DNA of 64,000 bases, taken from Amycolatopsis lexingtonensis. GTDB taxonomy: Bacteria > Actinomycetota > Actinomycetes > Mycobacteriales > Pseudonocardiaceae. A model generated the notes under the pieces. It made no database searches, was not told the origin of the DNA, and saw only the letters and a program-made list of their open reading frames with translations. The stretch is from assembly GCF_014873755.1 (NCBI RefSeq), contig NZ_JADBEG010000001.1:3288501-3352500 (forward strand). The letters are read 5' to 3'. Of the stretch, positions 8,379 through 17,011 are shown piece after piece (the first letter of the stretch is position 1; every line of letters starts with the position of its first letter). Made by a program: the position numbers and the translations under genes.

Positions 8379-9196
8379 CACGTCCCCAGGATCCGCTGCT
8401 GTCGGCGGTCGCCGGCGGGGTCCGGCTGATCGAGCTCGGGCAGCCGTTCTTCACCGGCATGCCGTGCTCGCCGAACCACCCCGGGTTCCGGATGACCCTG
8501 ATTCGCCGCCACGGCGACATGCGGCGCCCGGACGGCGGGTCGGCCGCCAACGAGATCATCGTGACCGGCGGGCACGTCGGCACCCACATCGACGCGCTCT
8601 CGCACGTCAGCCACGACGGCAAGCTGCACGGCGACATCGACGCCGCCGAGGCCCAGCAGGGTGGCGTGTTCCGCACGCACGGCGCGGAGAACCTGCCCGG
8701 TCTGCTGCGGCGCGCGGTCCTGCTGGACGTCGCCGCCGTCCACGGCGTCCCCACGCTGGAGCCAGGCTACGGCGTCACGGCCGAAGACCTCGACGCGGCG
8801 GCGAAACTCGCGGGCACCGAGCCCGGCGCCGGTGACGTCGCCCTGATCCGCACCGGCTGGGCGCGGAACTTCGCCGACGCTGTTTCCTATATGGGCAAGG
8901 AAACCGGCGTTCCCGGCGCGACGACGTCGGCGGCGGAATGGCTGGCGGCGCGGGGTGTCGTCGCGACCGGCGCGGACACCACGGCCTACGAGCAGATCCC
9001 GGCCGGCGCCGGGCACGCCGTGCTGCCGGTGCACCGGATCCTGCTGGTCGAGTCGGGCATCTTCATCATGGAGCACCTGAACCTGGAAGCGGTGGCCGAG
9101 GAAGGCGTGCACGAGTTCGTGTTCGTGCTGGCGCCGCTGCGGATCGTCGGCGGCACCGGCTCCCCCGTGCGTCCCCTCGCGGCGGTGAGCGCATGA
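8375..9196 (+). CDS. Cyclase-family metal-dependent hydrolase (kynurenine formamidase-like fold)
   Basis: 273 residues; the ATG overlaps the CitE-like stop (ATGA). The metal-binding motif is H67-V-G-T-H71-I-D73, followed by SHV, matching the HxGTHxDxxxH signature of the family that holds bacterial kynurenine formamidase, isatin hydrolase and polyketide cyclase-like proteins. Members hydrolyse amide or lactone/lactam bonds with Mn or Zn. In this operon it could open a ring or remove an amide before CoA activation; that is inference. No signal peptide. Confidence 0.85.
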   Translation: MTRPQDPLLSAVAGGVRLIELGQPFFTGMPCSPNHPGFRMTLIRRHGDMRRPDGGSAANEIIVTGGHVGTHIDALSHVSHDGKLHGDIDAAEAQQGGVFRTHGAENLPGLLRRAVLLDVAAVHGVPTLEPGYGVTAEDLDAAAKLAGTEPGAGDVALIRTGWARNFADAVSYMGKETGVPGATTSAAEWLAARGVVATGADTTAYEQIPAGAGHAVLPVHRILLVESGIFIMEHLNLEAVAEEGVHEFVFVLAPLRIVGGTGSPVRPLAAVSA

Positions 9197-10596
9197 CCGC
9201 GACGATCGTCCAGCAGTTGGCCGCGTTCGCCGCGTCGGTGCGGGCCAACGGCCTGCCGCCGGAGCTGCGGGACGACGCCGCCCGGCGCGTCCTGGACGTG
9301 CTCGGAAACAGCCTGGCCGCTACGGGCGAGCGGCCCGCCGCGGCGGTCGGCGCCCTGGTCCGGGAGTGGGGCGGCACCGGCCGCGCGACGGCCATCGGCA
9401 CCGGCGACCGGCTGCCCGAGCCGAGCGCGGCGCTGCTCAACGGCACCCTCGCGCACTCGCTCGACTTCGACGACACGCACCTGCCCTCGGTGCTGCACCC
9501 CTCGGCGTCCGTGGTCCCGGCGGCGCTCGCCGTCGCGGAGTCCCGCGGCGCGACGGGCGCCCAGCTGCTGGACGCGATCGGCGTCGGCGTGGAGATCACG
9601 GTCCGGCTCGGCATGGCGGGCTACGACGAGGAACTCGGCAACTCCGTGTTCTTCGAGCGCGGCCTGCACGCGACGGCGATCTGCGGCGCCCTCGGCGCGG
9701 CGGCGGCCGCGGCCATGCTGTCCGATGTGGACGAATCGGGCATCGCCGACGCGCTGGGCATCGCGGCCAGCATGGGTTCGGGCCTGCTCGAGGCCAACCG
9801 CACGGGCGGCACGGTGAAGCGCATCCACTGCGGCTGGGCGGCGCACGCGGCGGTGACGGCGGCGGGCATGGCCCGGCACGGCATCACGGGACCGCCCACG
9901 GTGCTGGAAGGCCGCTTCGGCCTGCTGCAGGCGTTCTGCGGCGACCAGTCCGATGTGGACGCTATCGTCGACGGCCTCGGCGAGCGCTGGGAACTGCCCG
10001 GGATCTTCTTCAAGCCCTACCCCTGCAACCACTTCACCCACGCGGGCATCGACGCGGCCCGCCGCCTGCGCGCCCGCGGCGTCGACCCGGCGGAGATCTC
10101 GGAGATCGAGCTGGGCGCTCCGACGGCGGTGCTGCGCACGATCGCCGAGCCGCGCGAAGCCAAGATCCGGCCTCAGTCGGGTTACCACGCGGCGTTCTCG
10201 GGCCCGTACACGGTGGCGACGGGCTTGCTGGGCGGCGGCGGGCTCGGCGTGTTCCACGACGACTTCACCGACTCGGCGGCGGCCGATCCGGCCCGCCTGG
10301 CGCTGGCGGCGAAGGTCCGGTGCGTCCCGGACGCCCGGTGCGACGAGATCTTCCCCCACCAGTTCCCGGCGGTCCTGCGGGTGCGGCTGCGTGACGGCCG
10401 CGAGCTGGAGGAAAGGGTCGACGCCAACCGCGGCGGCCCGCAGAACCCGCTCTCGGCGGAAGAGCTGGCGACGAAGTTCCGTCTGAACGCGTCGCGGGTG
10501 CTGCCGGCCGAGGTCAGCGAGCGGATCACGAAGCTGGCCTACGGGCTCGCGGGGCTGGAAGACATCACCGAGCTGACAGGGTTGCTCCGCACCTGA
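9193..10596 (+). CDS. MmgE/PrpD family protein (second copy)
   Basis: 467 residues; ATG overlaps the cyclase stop (ATGA). The family core is clear: AHSLDFDDTHLPSVLHPSA near residue 95, an internal KRIHCGWAAHAAV motif and FKPYPCNHFTHAGIDA in the C-terminal half, which carries residues important for 2-methylcitrate dehydratase. It keeps the family motifs better than the paralogue at 70-1419. It is the last gene of the operon, before a strong hairpin terminator. Inferred role: dehydration, hydration or decarboxylation of the pathway's tricarboxylate or dicarboxylate. Confidence 0.88.
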   Translation: MTATIVQQLAAFAASVRANGLPPELRDDAARRVLDVLGNSLAATGERPAAAVGALVREWGGTGRATAIGTGDRLPEPSAALLNGTLAHSLDFDDTHLPSVLHPSASVVPAALAVAESRGATGAQLLDAIGVGVEITVRLGMAGYDEELGNSVFFERGLHATAICGALGAAAAAAMLSDVDESGIADALGIAASMGSGLLEANRTGGTVKRIHCGWAAHAAVTAAGMARHGITGPPTVLEGRFGLLQAFCGDQSDVDAIVDGLGERWELPGIFFKPYPCNHFTHAGIDAARRLRARGVDPAEISEIELGAPTAVLRTIAEPREAKIRPQSGYHAAFSGPYTVATGLLGGGGLGVFHDDFTDSAAADPARLALAAKVRCVPDARCDEIFPHQFPAVLRVRLRDGRELEERVDANRGGPQNPLSAEELATKFRLNASRVLPAEVSERITKLAYGLAGLEDITELTGLLRT

Positions 10597-10621
10597 CCGC
10601 CGACCGCGAATCGTCCGGAAG

Positions 10622-10652
10622 CGGGCCCGCCGGGGAAATCCCGGCGGGCCCG
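10622..10652. terminator. Bidirectional hairpin terminator
   Basis: A perfect 13-bp stem (10622-10634 with 10640-10652) closes a 5-nt loop between the converging MmgE/PrpD and protease genes. There is no U tract, as usual in high-GC actinomycetes. Confidence 0.8.
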
Positions 10653-10659
10653 TCCTGTC

Positions 10660-13600
10660 TCACCGGCCTACGGTCACCGACCCGGTGAGCGGCCCGAGCC
10701 GCACCGTGTGGGTTCCGCGCGGTAGATCCCGCACCTCGAACGACACCCCGGTCGTCTGGTCCTTCCGCACGAACACCGCCCGCTCGCCGGCGATCGCGCC
10801 GTCGATCCACAGCAGTGCCTGGTACGTGCCCGCGACCTCGCCGACGTCCTTCACCGACGCGGTGATCCGCACCGGCGCCCGGCCGTGGCCGCCGTCGGTG
10901 CGCAGGTCCGCCACCGCGAAGCGCGGCTCGGGGCCGGGTGCCCGGTCGTGGACGAAGATGTCCGAGTAGCCGTTCGTGTCGTCCTCGACGAGGTTGGTCG
11001 CCGCGCTTTCGAACGCGACGTACTTGCCGTCGGTGCTGATCGACGGGAAGTCGCTGTAGGCGTCGCCGAGCCGGCCGCCCACCCCGCCGGACACCTTGGC
11101 CGTCGTCCGCGCCCGCAGGTCGCGCACGAACACGTCCGACATGCCGTCGTCGCCGGGCACGAGGTTGGCGGCGAAGCTGAAGAACGCGACGAAGTTCCCG
11201 TCGCCGCTGATCCTCGGGCTCGCCGTGTACGCGTCCGCGCCGCCGGTCCCGCTCGCCGCCTGCGACACCAGCGTGCTCGCGCGGGTTTGCCGGTCGTACA
11301 CCGAAACCTGCGGCGGCGCGTCGGGGCCGCTGCTCACGTAGGCCACCAGCCGGCCGTCCGCGCTGATCGACGGCTGGGTCGCCTCCACCCCGGCCGCCAC
11401 CGGGATGATCTCCGTCGTCCCGGTCCGCCGGTCACGCACGAAGACGTCGCGGTGGTCGTTGGCCGCACCGGGCACCAGGTTCTCCGCGCCGCTCTCGAAC
11501 GCGACGAACCGGCCGTCGGCGCTGACGCTCGGCTCCAGCGAGTCGCCGTCCGCCTGCACCCCGCCGGCACCCACCGAGACGCGCTCGGTCGTCCCGGCCA
11601 CCCGGTCGCGCAGGAAGACGTCCTGCTTGCCGTTCGTGTCCCCCGGCACCAGGTTCGTGGCCTGGCTGAGGAACACCGCGTACCGGCCGTCGGTGCTGAA
11701 GACCGGCTGGCCGGACAGCCCGTCGGCCTGCCGCTCGTCGGACGACACCGAGATCAGCTCGTTCGCGCCCGTCCGCCGGTCGTGCGCGAAGGAGTCGGGC
11801 ACGCCGTTGACGTCGCCGGGCACGAGGTTGGTCGCGCCGCTGAGGAAGCCGACGTACCGGCCGTCCGGGCTGATCGTCGGGCTGATCGCCCACGCGTCCG
11901 CCCCGGTGCCGTCCGCCGCGGCCGAGATCCGTTCGATCACGCCGGTGCGGGTGTCCCTGGCGAAGATGTCCATGTCGTCGTTCGCCTCGCCGGGCGCGAT
12001 CTCCGAGGCCATGCTGGCGAACGCGATCACCCCGCCGTCGCCGCTCATGGCGGGCCAGAAGGTCTCGGCGTGGATCTGCCCGCCGTCGCGGGTCACCGAG
12101 ACCCGCTGCGTCGCCGGTGGCCGCGGCAACGCGAAGTCGGCCGTGGCGGACCGGATCGGGCGCACGGTGACCTGGCGCGGGTTCGCCGTCGAGATCCCGG
12201 CCGCCGAGGCGGTCACCCGGTAAGCGCCTTCCGGCACGTCCTTGATGGTGTAGCGGCCGGTTCCGTCCGAGACGGCGGTGAGCTCGTCGAGCACGTCCGC
12301 CACCCGGACCGTCGCGCCGGGCACCGTCGAACCCGTCGGCCCGTAGGTGACGCGGCCGGTGATGACGCCCCGCGGCGTCGGCTTCAGCGCGACTCGCAGA
12401 TCGGTCAGCTTCCCGCCGGACACGACGACCCGCACGCGCTGGTCGTGGTAGCCGAAGCGGGACAGCGTCAGGTCGTAGGTGCCCGCGGGCACGCGGATCT
12501 TGAAGTGGCCCTCGGCGTCGCTCGGGTACGACCGGCCGGTCGACGCCACGGTGATCGTCGTGCCCCGCAACGGATCCCGGGACTTGTCCGCGGTCACCGT
12601 CCCGGTGATGCCGCTGGTGAGACGCGCCTCGGCGACGGCGGCGGCCGCGTCGATCCGGCCCGCGCCGAAGCGGGTGTTCGGCCGCGCGCCGTAGCGGTTG
12701 TCGAAGAACGCCGTTCCGGTCAGGATGTCCAGCGTCTCGTCGGGGGTCAGGCGCGGGTTCGCCTGCAGCATCAGCGCGACGGTGCCCGAGACGTGCGGGG
12801 TCGCCATCGACGTGCCGCTCAGCAGACCGTACTCACCGCCGGGCAGCGACGACAGGACGTCTACGCCGGGCGCGGACAGGTCCGGCACGACGTAGCTGTC
12901 CGGCCAGTTCGCCGGGGCGTCGGCCCAGTCCTTCTTCCGCACGACGCCGCCGCAGGAGAAGTCCGGCACGTTGTCGTCGACGTCGGTCGCGCCGACGCCG
13001 GTCGCTTCGAAGACGTTGCCGGGCGCCGCCGAACCGCCCGCGACGCACTCGTTGCCGATGGCGAAGGCCGGGAACGCGCCCGCCAGGTAGATGTTGCGCG
13101 CGGGCTCGACCATTTCGCTGCTGTAGCCCTCTTCGCCGAGCGACATGCTCACGACGTCCGCGGGCTTGCCCGCCGGCTTGCCGTCGGCGTCGTAGGGCGC
13201 GATCGCCCACTGCATCCCGGCGATCACCTGGGTCAGGGTGCCGGTGCCGCCTGGGATGACGAGCCCCGCCATCAGCTCCGCGCCGGGCGCGACGCCGATC
13301 TGTGTGCCCGAGCTGTGCCCGCCCGCGATGGTGCCCGCCACGTGGGTGCCGTGGTAGGAGCTGTCGTGCGGGGTGGAGTGGACCGGGGAGCCGTCGGCGG
13401 CGAACTCGAGCCAGCCACCGGGGTGCTCCGGGTTCGCCGGGTCGGCGCTGACGAGCTTGCCCGCGAGGTCGGGGTGCTCGGTGTCGATGCCGGTGTCGAG
13501 GATCGCCACCCGCACCCCGGCGCCGGTGCCCCCGTCCCGCTGGACCTGGTCGGCGCCGATCTTCTGCACGCCCCAGGCCACCGCGGGTTCCGCCGCCGCC

Positions 13601-14067
13601 TGCTGCGTCTTGCGGGGCTCGGTCGGCGAGTGCAGCGTGAAGTTGGGGATGACGCGGTCGACCAGCGGCAGCGCGGCGACCGCGTCGAGGGTGCCCGGGG
13701 TGGCGCGGACGAGCACCATGTTCTTGAGCCAGAACGTCTTCACGACCTGGTCCCGGCGGGCCCCGACGAGGTCGACGACCGGCGCCTGCATGGCCGTCGC
13801 CGAGTCGGTGAGCGCCTTGCGCGCGGCCGCGGGAGCCGACGGCCGCAGACCGCGGTCCTTCAGGACGACGACCGCCTCGAACTTCGCGTCCGGGCCGGAT
13901 CGGGCACCGGCCATCCGGTCGAGCAGTTCCTTGGCGATCTTCGAGTGGGCGGCCGCGGTCGGCGGGGCGGCGGCGGCCACCGCCGGCCCGGCACCGAGGG
14001 ACCCGGCGGTGACGAGCACCGCGAGCACCAGGTGCCGGCCTCGGGTCCGCAAGGCGGACAGGGACAT
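10660..14067 (-). CDS. Secreted multidomain subtilisin-like (S8) serine protease
   Basis: 1135 residues from an ATG behind AAGGAGTC. Order: signal peptide (about 1-34); inhibitor-like propeptide (about 40-150); S8 catalytic domain with Asp191 (AILDTGID), His239 (YHGTHVAGT) and Ser near 418 (LSGTSMATPHVSG); two carboxypeptidase-regulatory-like beta-sandwiches (about 515-680); about seven repeated blades of TolB/PD40 type (about 690-1035), each with a DGRYVAF-like core and an FxRDRxTG turn; and a CARDB-like C-terminal domain. It should be exported by Sec, self-processed and active outside the cell. The propeller probably mediates protein or substrate binding. A TrmB/LuxR-type regulator is divergently transcribed next to it. 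Confidence 0.9.
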   Translation of the reverse strand: MSLSALRTRGRHLVLAVLVTAGSLGAGPAVAAAAPPTAAAHSKIAKELLDRMAGARSGPDAKFEAVVVLKDRGLRPSAPAAARKALTDSATAMQAPVVDLVGARRDQVVKTFWLKNMVLVRATPGTLDAVAALPLVDRVIPNFTLHSPTEPRKTQQAAAEPAVAWGVQKIGADQVQRDGGTGAGVRVAILDTGIDTEHPDLAGKLVSADPANPEHPGGWLEFAADGSPVHSTPHDSSYHGTHVAGTIAGGHSSGTQIGVAPGAELMAGLVIPGGTGTLTQVIAGMQWAIAPYDADGKPAGKPADVVSMSLGEEGYSSEMVEPARNIYLAGAFPAFAIGNECVAGGSAAPGNVFEATGVGATDVDDNVPDFSCGGVVRKKDWADAPANWPDSYVVPDLSAPGVDVLSSLPGGEYGLLSGTSMATPHVSGTVALMLQANPRLTPDETLDILTGTAFFDNRYGARPNTRFGAGRIDAAAAVAEARLTSGITGTVTADKSRDPLRGTTITVASTGRSYPSDAEGHFKIRVPAGTYDLTLSRFGYHDQRVRVVVSGGKLTDLRVALKPTPRGVITGRVTYGPTGSTVPGATVRVADVLDELTAVSDGTGRYTIKDVPEGAYRVTASAAGISTANPRQVTVRPIRSATADFALPRPPATQRVSVTRDGGQIHAETFWPAMSGDGGVIAFASMASEIAPGEANDDMDIFARDTRTGVIERISAAADGTGADAWAISPTISPDGRYVGFLSGATNLVPGDVNGVPDSFAHDRRTGANELISVSSDERQADGLSGQPVFSTDGRYAVFLSQATNLVPGDTNGKQDVFLRDRVAGTTERVSVGAGGVQADGDSLEPSVSADGRFVAFESGAENLVPGAANDHRDVFVRDRRTGTTEIIPVAAGVEATQPSISADGRLVAYVSSGPDAPPQVSVYDRQTRASTLVSQAASGTGGADAYTASPRISGDGNFVAFFSFAANLVPGDDGMSDVFVRDLRARTTAKVSGGVGGRLGDAYSDFPSISTDGKYVAFESAATNLVEDDTNGYSDIFVHDRAPGPEPRFAVADLRTDGGHGRAPVRITASVKDVGEVAGTYQALLWIDGAIAGERAVFVRKDQTTGVSFEVRDLPRGTHTVRLGPLTGSVTVGR

Positions 14068-14208
14068 GGGGAGACTCCTTCGTTCCGTCAGGTCGCGGCG
14101 GACAAGCGAGACGGCGCGCCCCGTGTGAGGTTGCGCGCCGTCGACTTCCAAACGGTGCAGGAATGATCACCGCGTGACAAGCTCACGAAGGCGGCGGATT
14201 CCGGTCAG

Positions 14209-14226
14209 GTGTCGGAAACCCGACAC
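14209..14226. promoter_or_regulatory. Inverted repeat between protease and regulator genes
   Basis: GTGTCGG (14209-14215) and CCGACAC (14220-14226) form a perfect 7-bp dyad with a 4-nt loop immediately before the ribosome site of the regulator gene. It may be its autoregulatory operator or an mRNA hairpin limiting translation. Confidence 0.4.
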
Positions 14227-14240
14227 GAAGGAGGACGACG

Positions 14241-15209
14241 GTGCTGGAGCCGATCGGGGTGAGCGGTGCGGACGAAGCCACCTACAACGCCCTCGTCCGG
14301 CGGACGCAGGCGACCGCCCCCGAACTCGCCCAGGACACGCACCGCTCGTTGCCCGCGACCCGCCGGGCGCTGCAGGCGCTCGTCGAGGCCGGCCTGGCGA
14401 CGCGGTCCGCCGGACGTCCGACCCGGTACGTGGTCGTCCCGCCCGACCGGGCCATCGAGGCGGTCCTGCGCGAACGCGAGGCCGCGCTGCGCGACACGCG
14501 CCGCCACATCGGCACGCTGATGGAGACCTACCGCGCGAGCACGCGGTTCGCGCACCCGGGCGAGCTGGTCGAGGTGATCTCCGGGCGGGACGAGGTCAAC
14601 GACCGCTGGACGCGGATGCAGCAGGACATCCGGGTGCAGATGCGCGGCTTCGACCGGCCGCCGTACGCGGCCCCGCAAGGGCACGGCGAGCCCAACCACG
14701 TGGAGCTCGCGCTGCTGGAACGCGGGGTCAAATACCGGGTGGTCTACGACAAGAGCGCGGTCGAGCTGCCGGGGCTGCTCGACGACATCGAACTGGGGGT
14801 GCGGCACGGCGAGCAGGCCAGGATCGCCGGCGACGTCCCGATGAAGCTGGCGATCGCCGACGACCGGCTCGCGATCATGCCGCTGATGCGCCCGGGCGAC
14901 CCCGCGCTCACGGCGTCCTACCTCATCCACCCGTCCCCGCTGCTGGACGCGCTGATCGCGTTGTTCGAGTCGGTGTGGACGCGCAGCGTGCCGGTCCGGT
15001 TCGGCGCCGACGATCCCGGCGAGCTGTCCGCGGACGAGTCGAAGCTGCTGGCACTGCTGGCTTCCGGGGTGACCGACAAGGCCGTGGGGCGGGCGCTGGG
15101 CTGGAGTGAACGGACGGTGCAGCGCCACGTCACCAAGCTGATGCAGCGGACCGGGGCCCGGACGCGGTTCCAGATCGCGATGGAGGCCACCCGGCGCGGC
15201 TGGATCTGA
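14241..15209 (+). CDS. TrmB/LuxR-type transcriptional regulator
   Basis: 322 residues from a GTG behind GAAGGAGG. The N-terminal about 80 residues form a winged-helix TrmB-like domain (ETYRAS and the following helices form a coiled linker), the centre is an effector-like domain containing GLLDDIELGVRHGEQARI, and the C-terminus (about 260-322) is a LuxR-type helix-turn-helix, LLASGVTDKAVGRALGWSERTVQRHV. This combination is common in actinomycetes. It is divergent from the large secreted protease, so it probably controls it; the signal is not evident. Confidence 0.85.
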   Translation: MLEPIGVSGADEATYNALVRRTQATAPELAQDTHRSLPATRRALQALVEAGLATRSAGRPTRYVVVPPDRAIEAVLREREAALRDTRRHIGTLMETYRASTRFAHPGELVEVISGRDEVNDRWTRMQQDIRVQMRGFDRPPYAAPQGHGEPNHVELALLERGVKYRVVYDKSAVELPGLLDDIELGVRHGEQARIAGDVPMKLAIADDRLAIMPLMRPGDPALTASYLIHPSPLLDALIALFESVWTRSVPVRFGADDPGELSADESKLLALLASGVTDKAVGRALGWSERTVQRHVTKLMQRTGARTRFQIAMEATRRGWI

Positions 15210-15236
15210 GCGCGGTTGGAAACCCGCTCACCGGTC

Positions 15237-15266
15237 TTGTCGGCGGCAAACCCTTTGCGCTACGGT
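15237..15266 (+). promoter_or_regulatory. Probable promoter of the sugar dehydrogenase operon
   Basis: TTGTCG at 15237-15242 and TACGGT at 15261-15266 with an 18-nt spacer. The CebR-like box begins 4 nt after the -10, over the expected start of transcription. Confidence 0.5.
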
Positions 15267-15269
15267 CCC

Positions 15270-15283
15270 CGGGAGCGCTCCCA
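15270..15283. promoter_or_regulatory. CebR-like operator box 1
   Basis: CGGGAGCGCTCCCA matches 13 of 14 positions of the CebR consensus TGGGAGCGCTCCCA known from streptomycete cellulose/cellobiose regulons. The 12-bp core (15271-15282) is a perfect palindrome. Its place over the predicted transcription start is that of a repressor site. Confidence 0.7.
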
Positions 15284-15314
15284 GTGGCTTCGCATCCCCT
15301 GAGAGAGGAACACC

Positions 15315-16985
15315 ATGCGAGCTACTCCGAGAAGGAACCGCACGGGCCTCCGGGCGGTGACCACCGTGGTGCTGCTGGGCTTGGGTGTCGTGCTCCCGTC
15401 CCCCGTGGTGTCGGCCGCGGACGGCGACACCACGCCACCGACCGCGCCGGCCGATCCCCGCACCTCGGACCTTTCGTGCACCGGCGTGACGTTCTCGTGG
15501 TCGGCGTCGTCCGACGACGTCGGGGTGGCCTTCTACGACGTCTACCACGATGGCCAGCTGATGACCTCGGTGCCGGGCACAGCGCTGTCGGCGCAGCTGA
15601 CCGTCGTGCCCGGGGCCACCTGGGGCCTGTACGTCAACGCCCGCGACGCCGCGGGCAACGTCTCCCAGGCCAGCCCGACGGTCCCCGTCACCGTGCCGCA
15701 GTGCCAGGCCGACACCGAGCCGCCCAGCACCCCGGCCGGCGTGACGGCGACCGCGGCGGGCACCACGGTCACCGTGCGCTGGTCGCCGGCCACCGACAAC
15801 GTCGGCGTCACGGGCTACGAGGTGCTCCGCGACGGCACCCAGGCCGGCTCGACCAGCGGCGCCACGACTTCGTTCACCGACAGCGGCCTGGCCGCGAACA
15901 CCCGCTACCGGTACCAGGTGCGGGCGCGTGACGCCCAGGCCAACCGCTCGGCCCCGAGCCCGGCGATCGCCGTGACCACCGGCACTTCCTGCGCCACGGC
16001 CATCTGCTCGGTCACCCGGGTCGCCACCGAAACCGACCTGCCGTGGGGCCTGACCACCCTCCCCGACGGACAGGTGCTCTACGGCCGCCGCGACGCGTTC
16101 GAGATCGTCCGCCTCGATCCCGCCACCGGCACGCAAACCGTGGCCGGGCGGATTCCCGACGTGGTGGGAACCGACGGCGAGGGCGGGGTTCTGGGGCTTG
16201 CGGTGGCCGCCGACTTCGCGGCCGATCCGTGGCTGTACGTCATGCACACCAGCGCGACCGACAACAGGGTGGTGCGCGTGCGCTACAGCGGCGGCGTGCT
16301 CACCGGCACCCCGGAGGTGCTGCTGACCGGCATCCCGCGCAACAAGTACCACAACGGCGGCCGGTTGCGCTTCGGCCCCGACGGCAAGCTCTACATCTCC
16401 ACCGGCGACGGCCAGAACGGCGACTGGGCCCAGGATCTAACCGTCCTCGCGGGCAAAGTCCTGCGCATCAACCCCGACGGCACCATTCCGTCGGACAACC
16501 CCTTCGGCACCCCGGTGTGGAGCTACGGCCACCGCAACCCGCAGGGCCTGGCCTTCGACGCCCAAGGCAGGTTGTGGGAACAGGAATTCGGCAACAACGT
16601 CATGGACGAGACCAACCTGATCGTCCGCGGCGGCAACTACGGCTGGCCCGGCTGCGAGGGCACCACGGGCAGCTGCGGCGAACCCGGCTTCATCGCGCCC
16701 AAGCACACCTACCACGTCGCCGAGGGCTCGTGCAGCGGCATCGCCGTGGTCCGCACCGGCCTCTACATCGCCTGCGAGCGCGGGACGCGGCTGTACCGGG
16801 CCGAAATCTCCGGCGACAGCCTGACCGACGTCCAGCCGTACCTCACCGGCACGTACGGGCGGCTGCGCACGGTGGAACCGTCCGCCGACGGCGGCTTGTG
16901 GCTGACCACCAGCAACTACGGCGACAAGGACAGCATCCCGAACAACAGCAACGAAAGCATCCTCAAGGTCGAGCTCGGACGGTGA
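15315..16985 (+). CDS. Secreted PQQ-dependent sugar dehydrogenase-like protein with two fibronectin III domains
   Basis: 556 residues. Signal peptide (about 1-35, ending VVSAADG); two fibronectin type III domains (about 40-128 and 135-222), both opening with the same ProPro-x-ThrPro-type linker and DNVG/DDVG strand; then a six-bladed glucose/sorbosone dehydrogenase domain (about 232-556). Dehydrogenase hallmarks are LPWGLTTLPDGQVLY, GGVLGLAV, KYHNGGRLRFGPDGKLYISTGDG and WSYGHRNPQGLAFD. The family oxidises aldoses at C1 to lactones with PQQ. The lactonase-like gene follows 26 bp later, so the pair may turn a sugar into an aldonic acid outside the cell. Several actinomycete homologues have no proven activity. 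Confidence 0.88.
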   Translation: MRATPRRNRTGLRAVTTVVLLGLGVVLPSPVVSAADGDTTPPTAPADPRTSDLSCTGVTFSWSASSDDVGVAFYDVYHDGQLMTSVPGTALSAQLTVVPGATWGLYVNARDAAGNVSQASPTVPVTVPQCQADTEPPSTPAGVTATAAGTTVTVRWSPATDNVGVTGYEVLRDGTQAGSTSGATTSFTDSGLAANTRYRYQVRARDAQANRSAPSPAIAVTTGTSCATAICSVTRVATETDLPWGLTTLPDGQVLYGRRDAFEIVRLDPATGTQTVAGRIPDVVGTDGEGGVLGLAVAADFAADPWLYVMHTSATDNRVVRVRYSGGVLTGTPEVLLTGIPRNKYHNGGRLRFGPDGKLYISTGDGQNGDWAQDLTVLAGKVLRINPDGTIPSDNPFGTPVWSYGHRNPQGLAFDAQGRLWEQEFGNNVMDETNLIVRGGNYGWPGCEGTTGSCGEPGFIAPKHTYHVAEGSCSGIAVVRTGLYIACERGTRLYRAEISGDSLTDVQPYLTGTYGRLRTVEPSADGGLWLTTSNYGDKDSIPNNSNESILKVELGR

Positions 16986-17011
16986 AACCCTCTTACGGAA
17001 GGAGAGCCGTC

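Noticed and set aside
10885..14166. Long plus-strand frame opposite the S8 protease
   Set aside because: Arg/Val-rich shadow frame; the minus strand has a complete catalytic triad and signal peptide.
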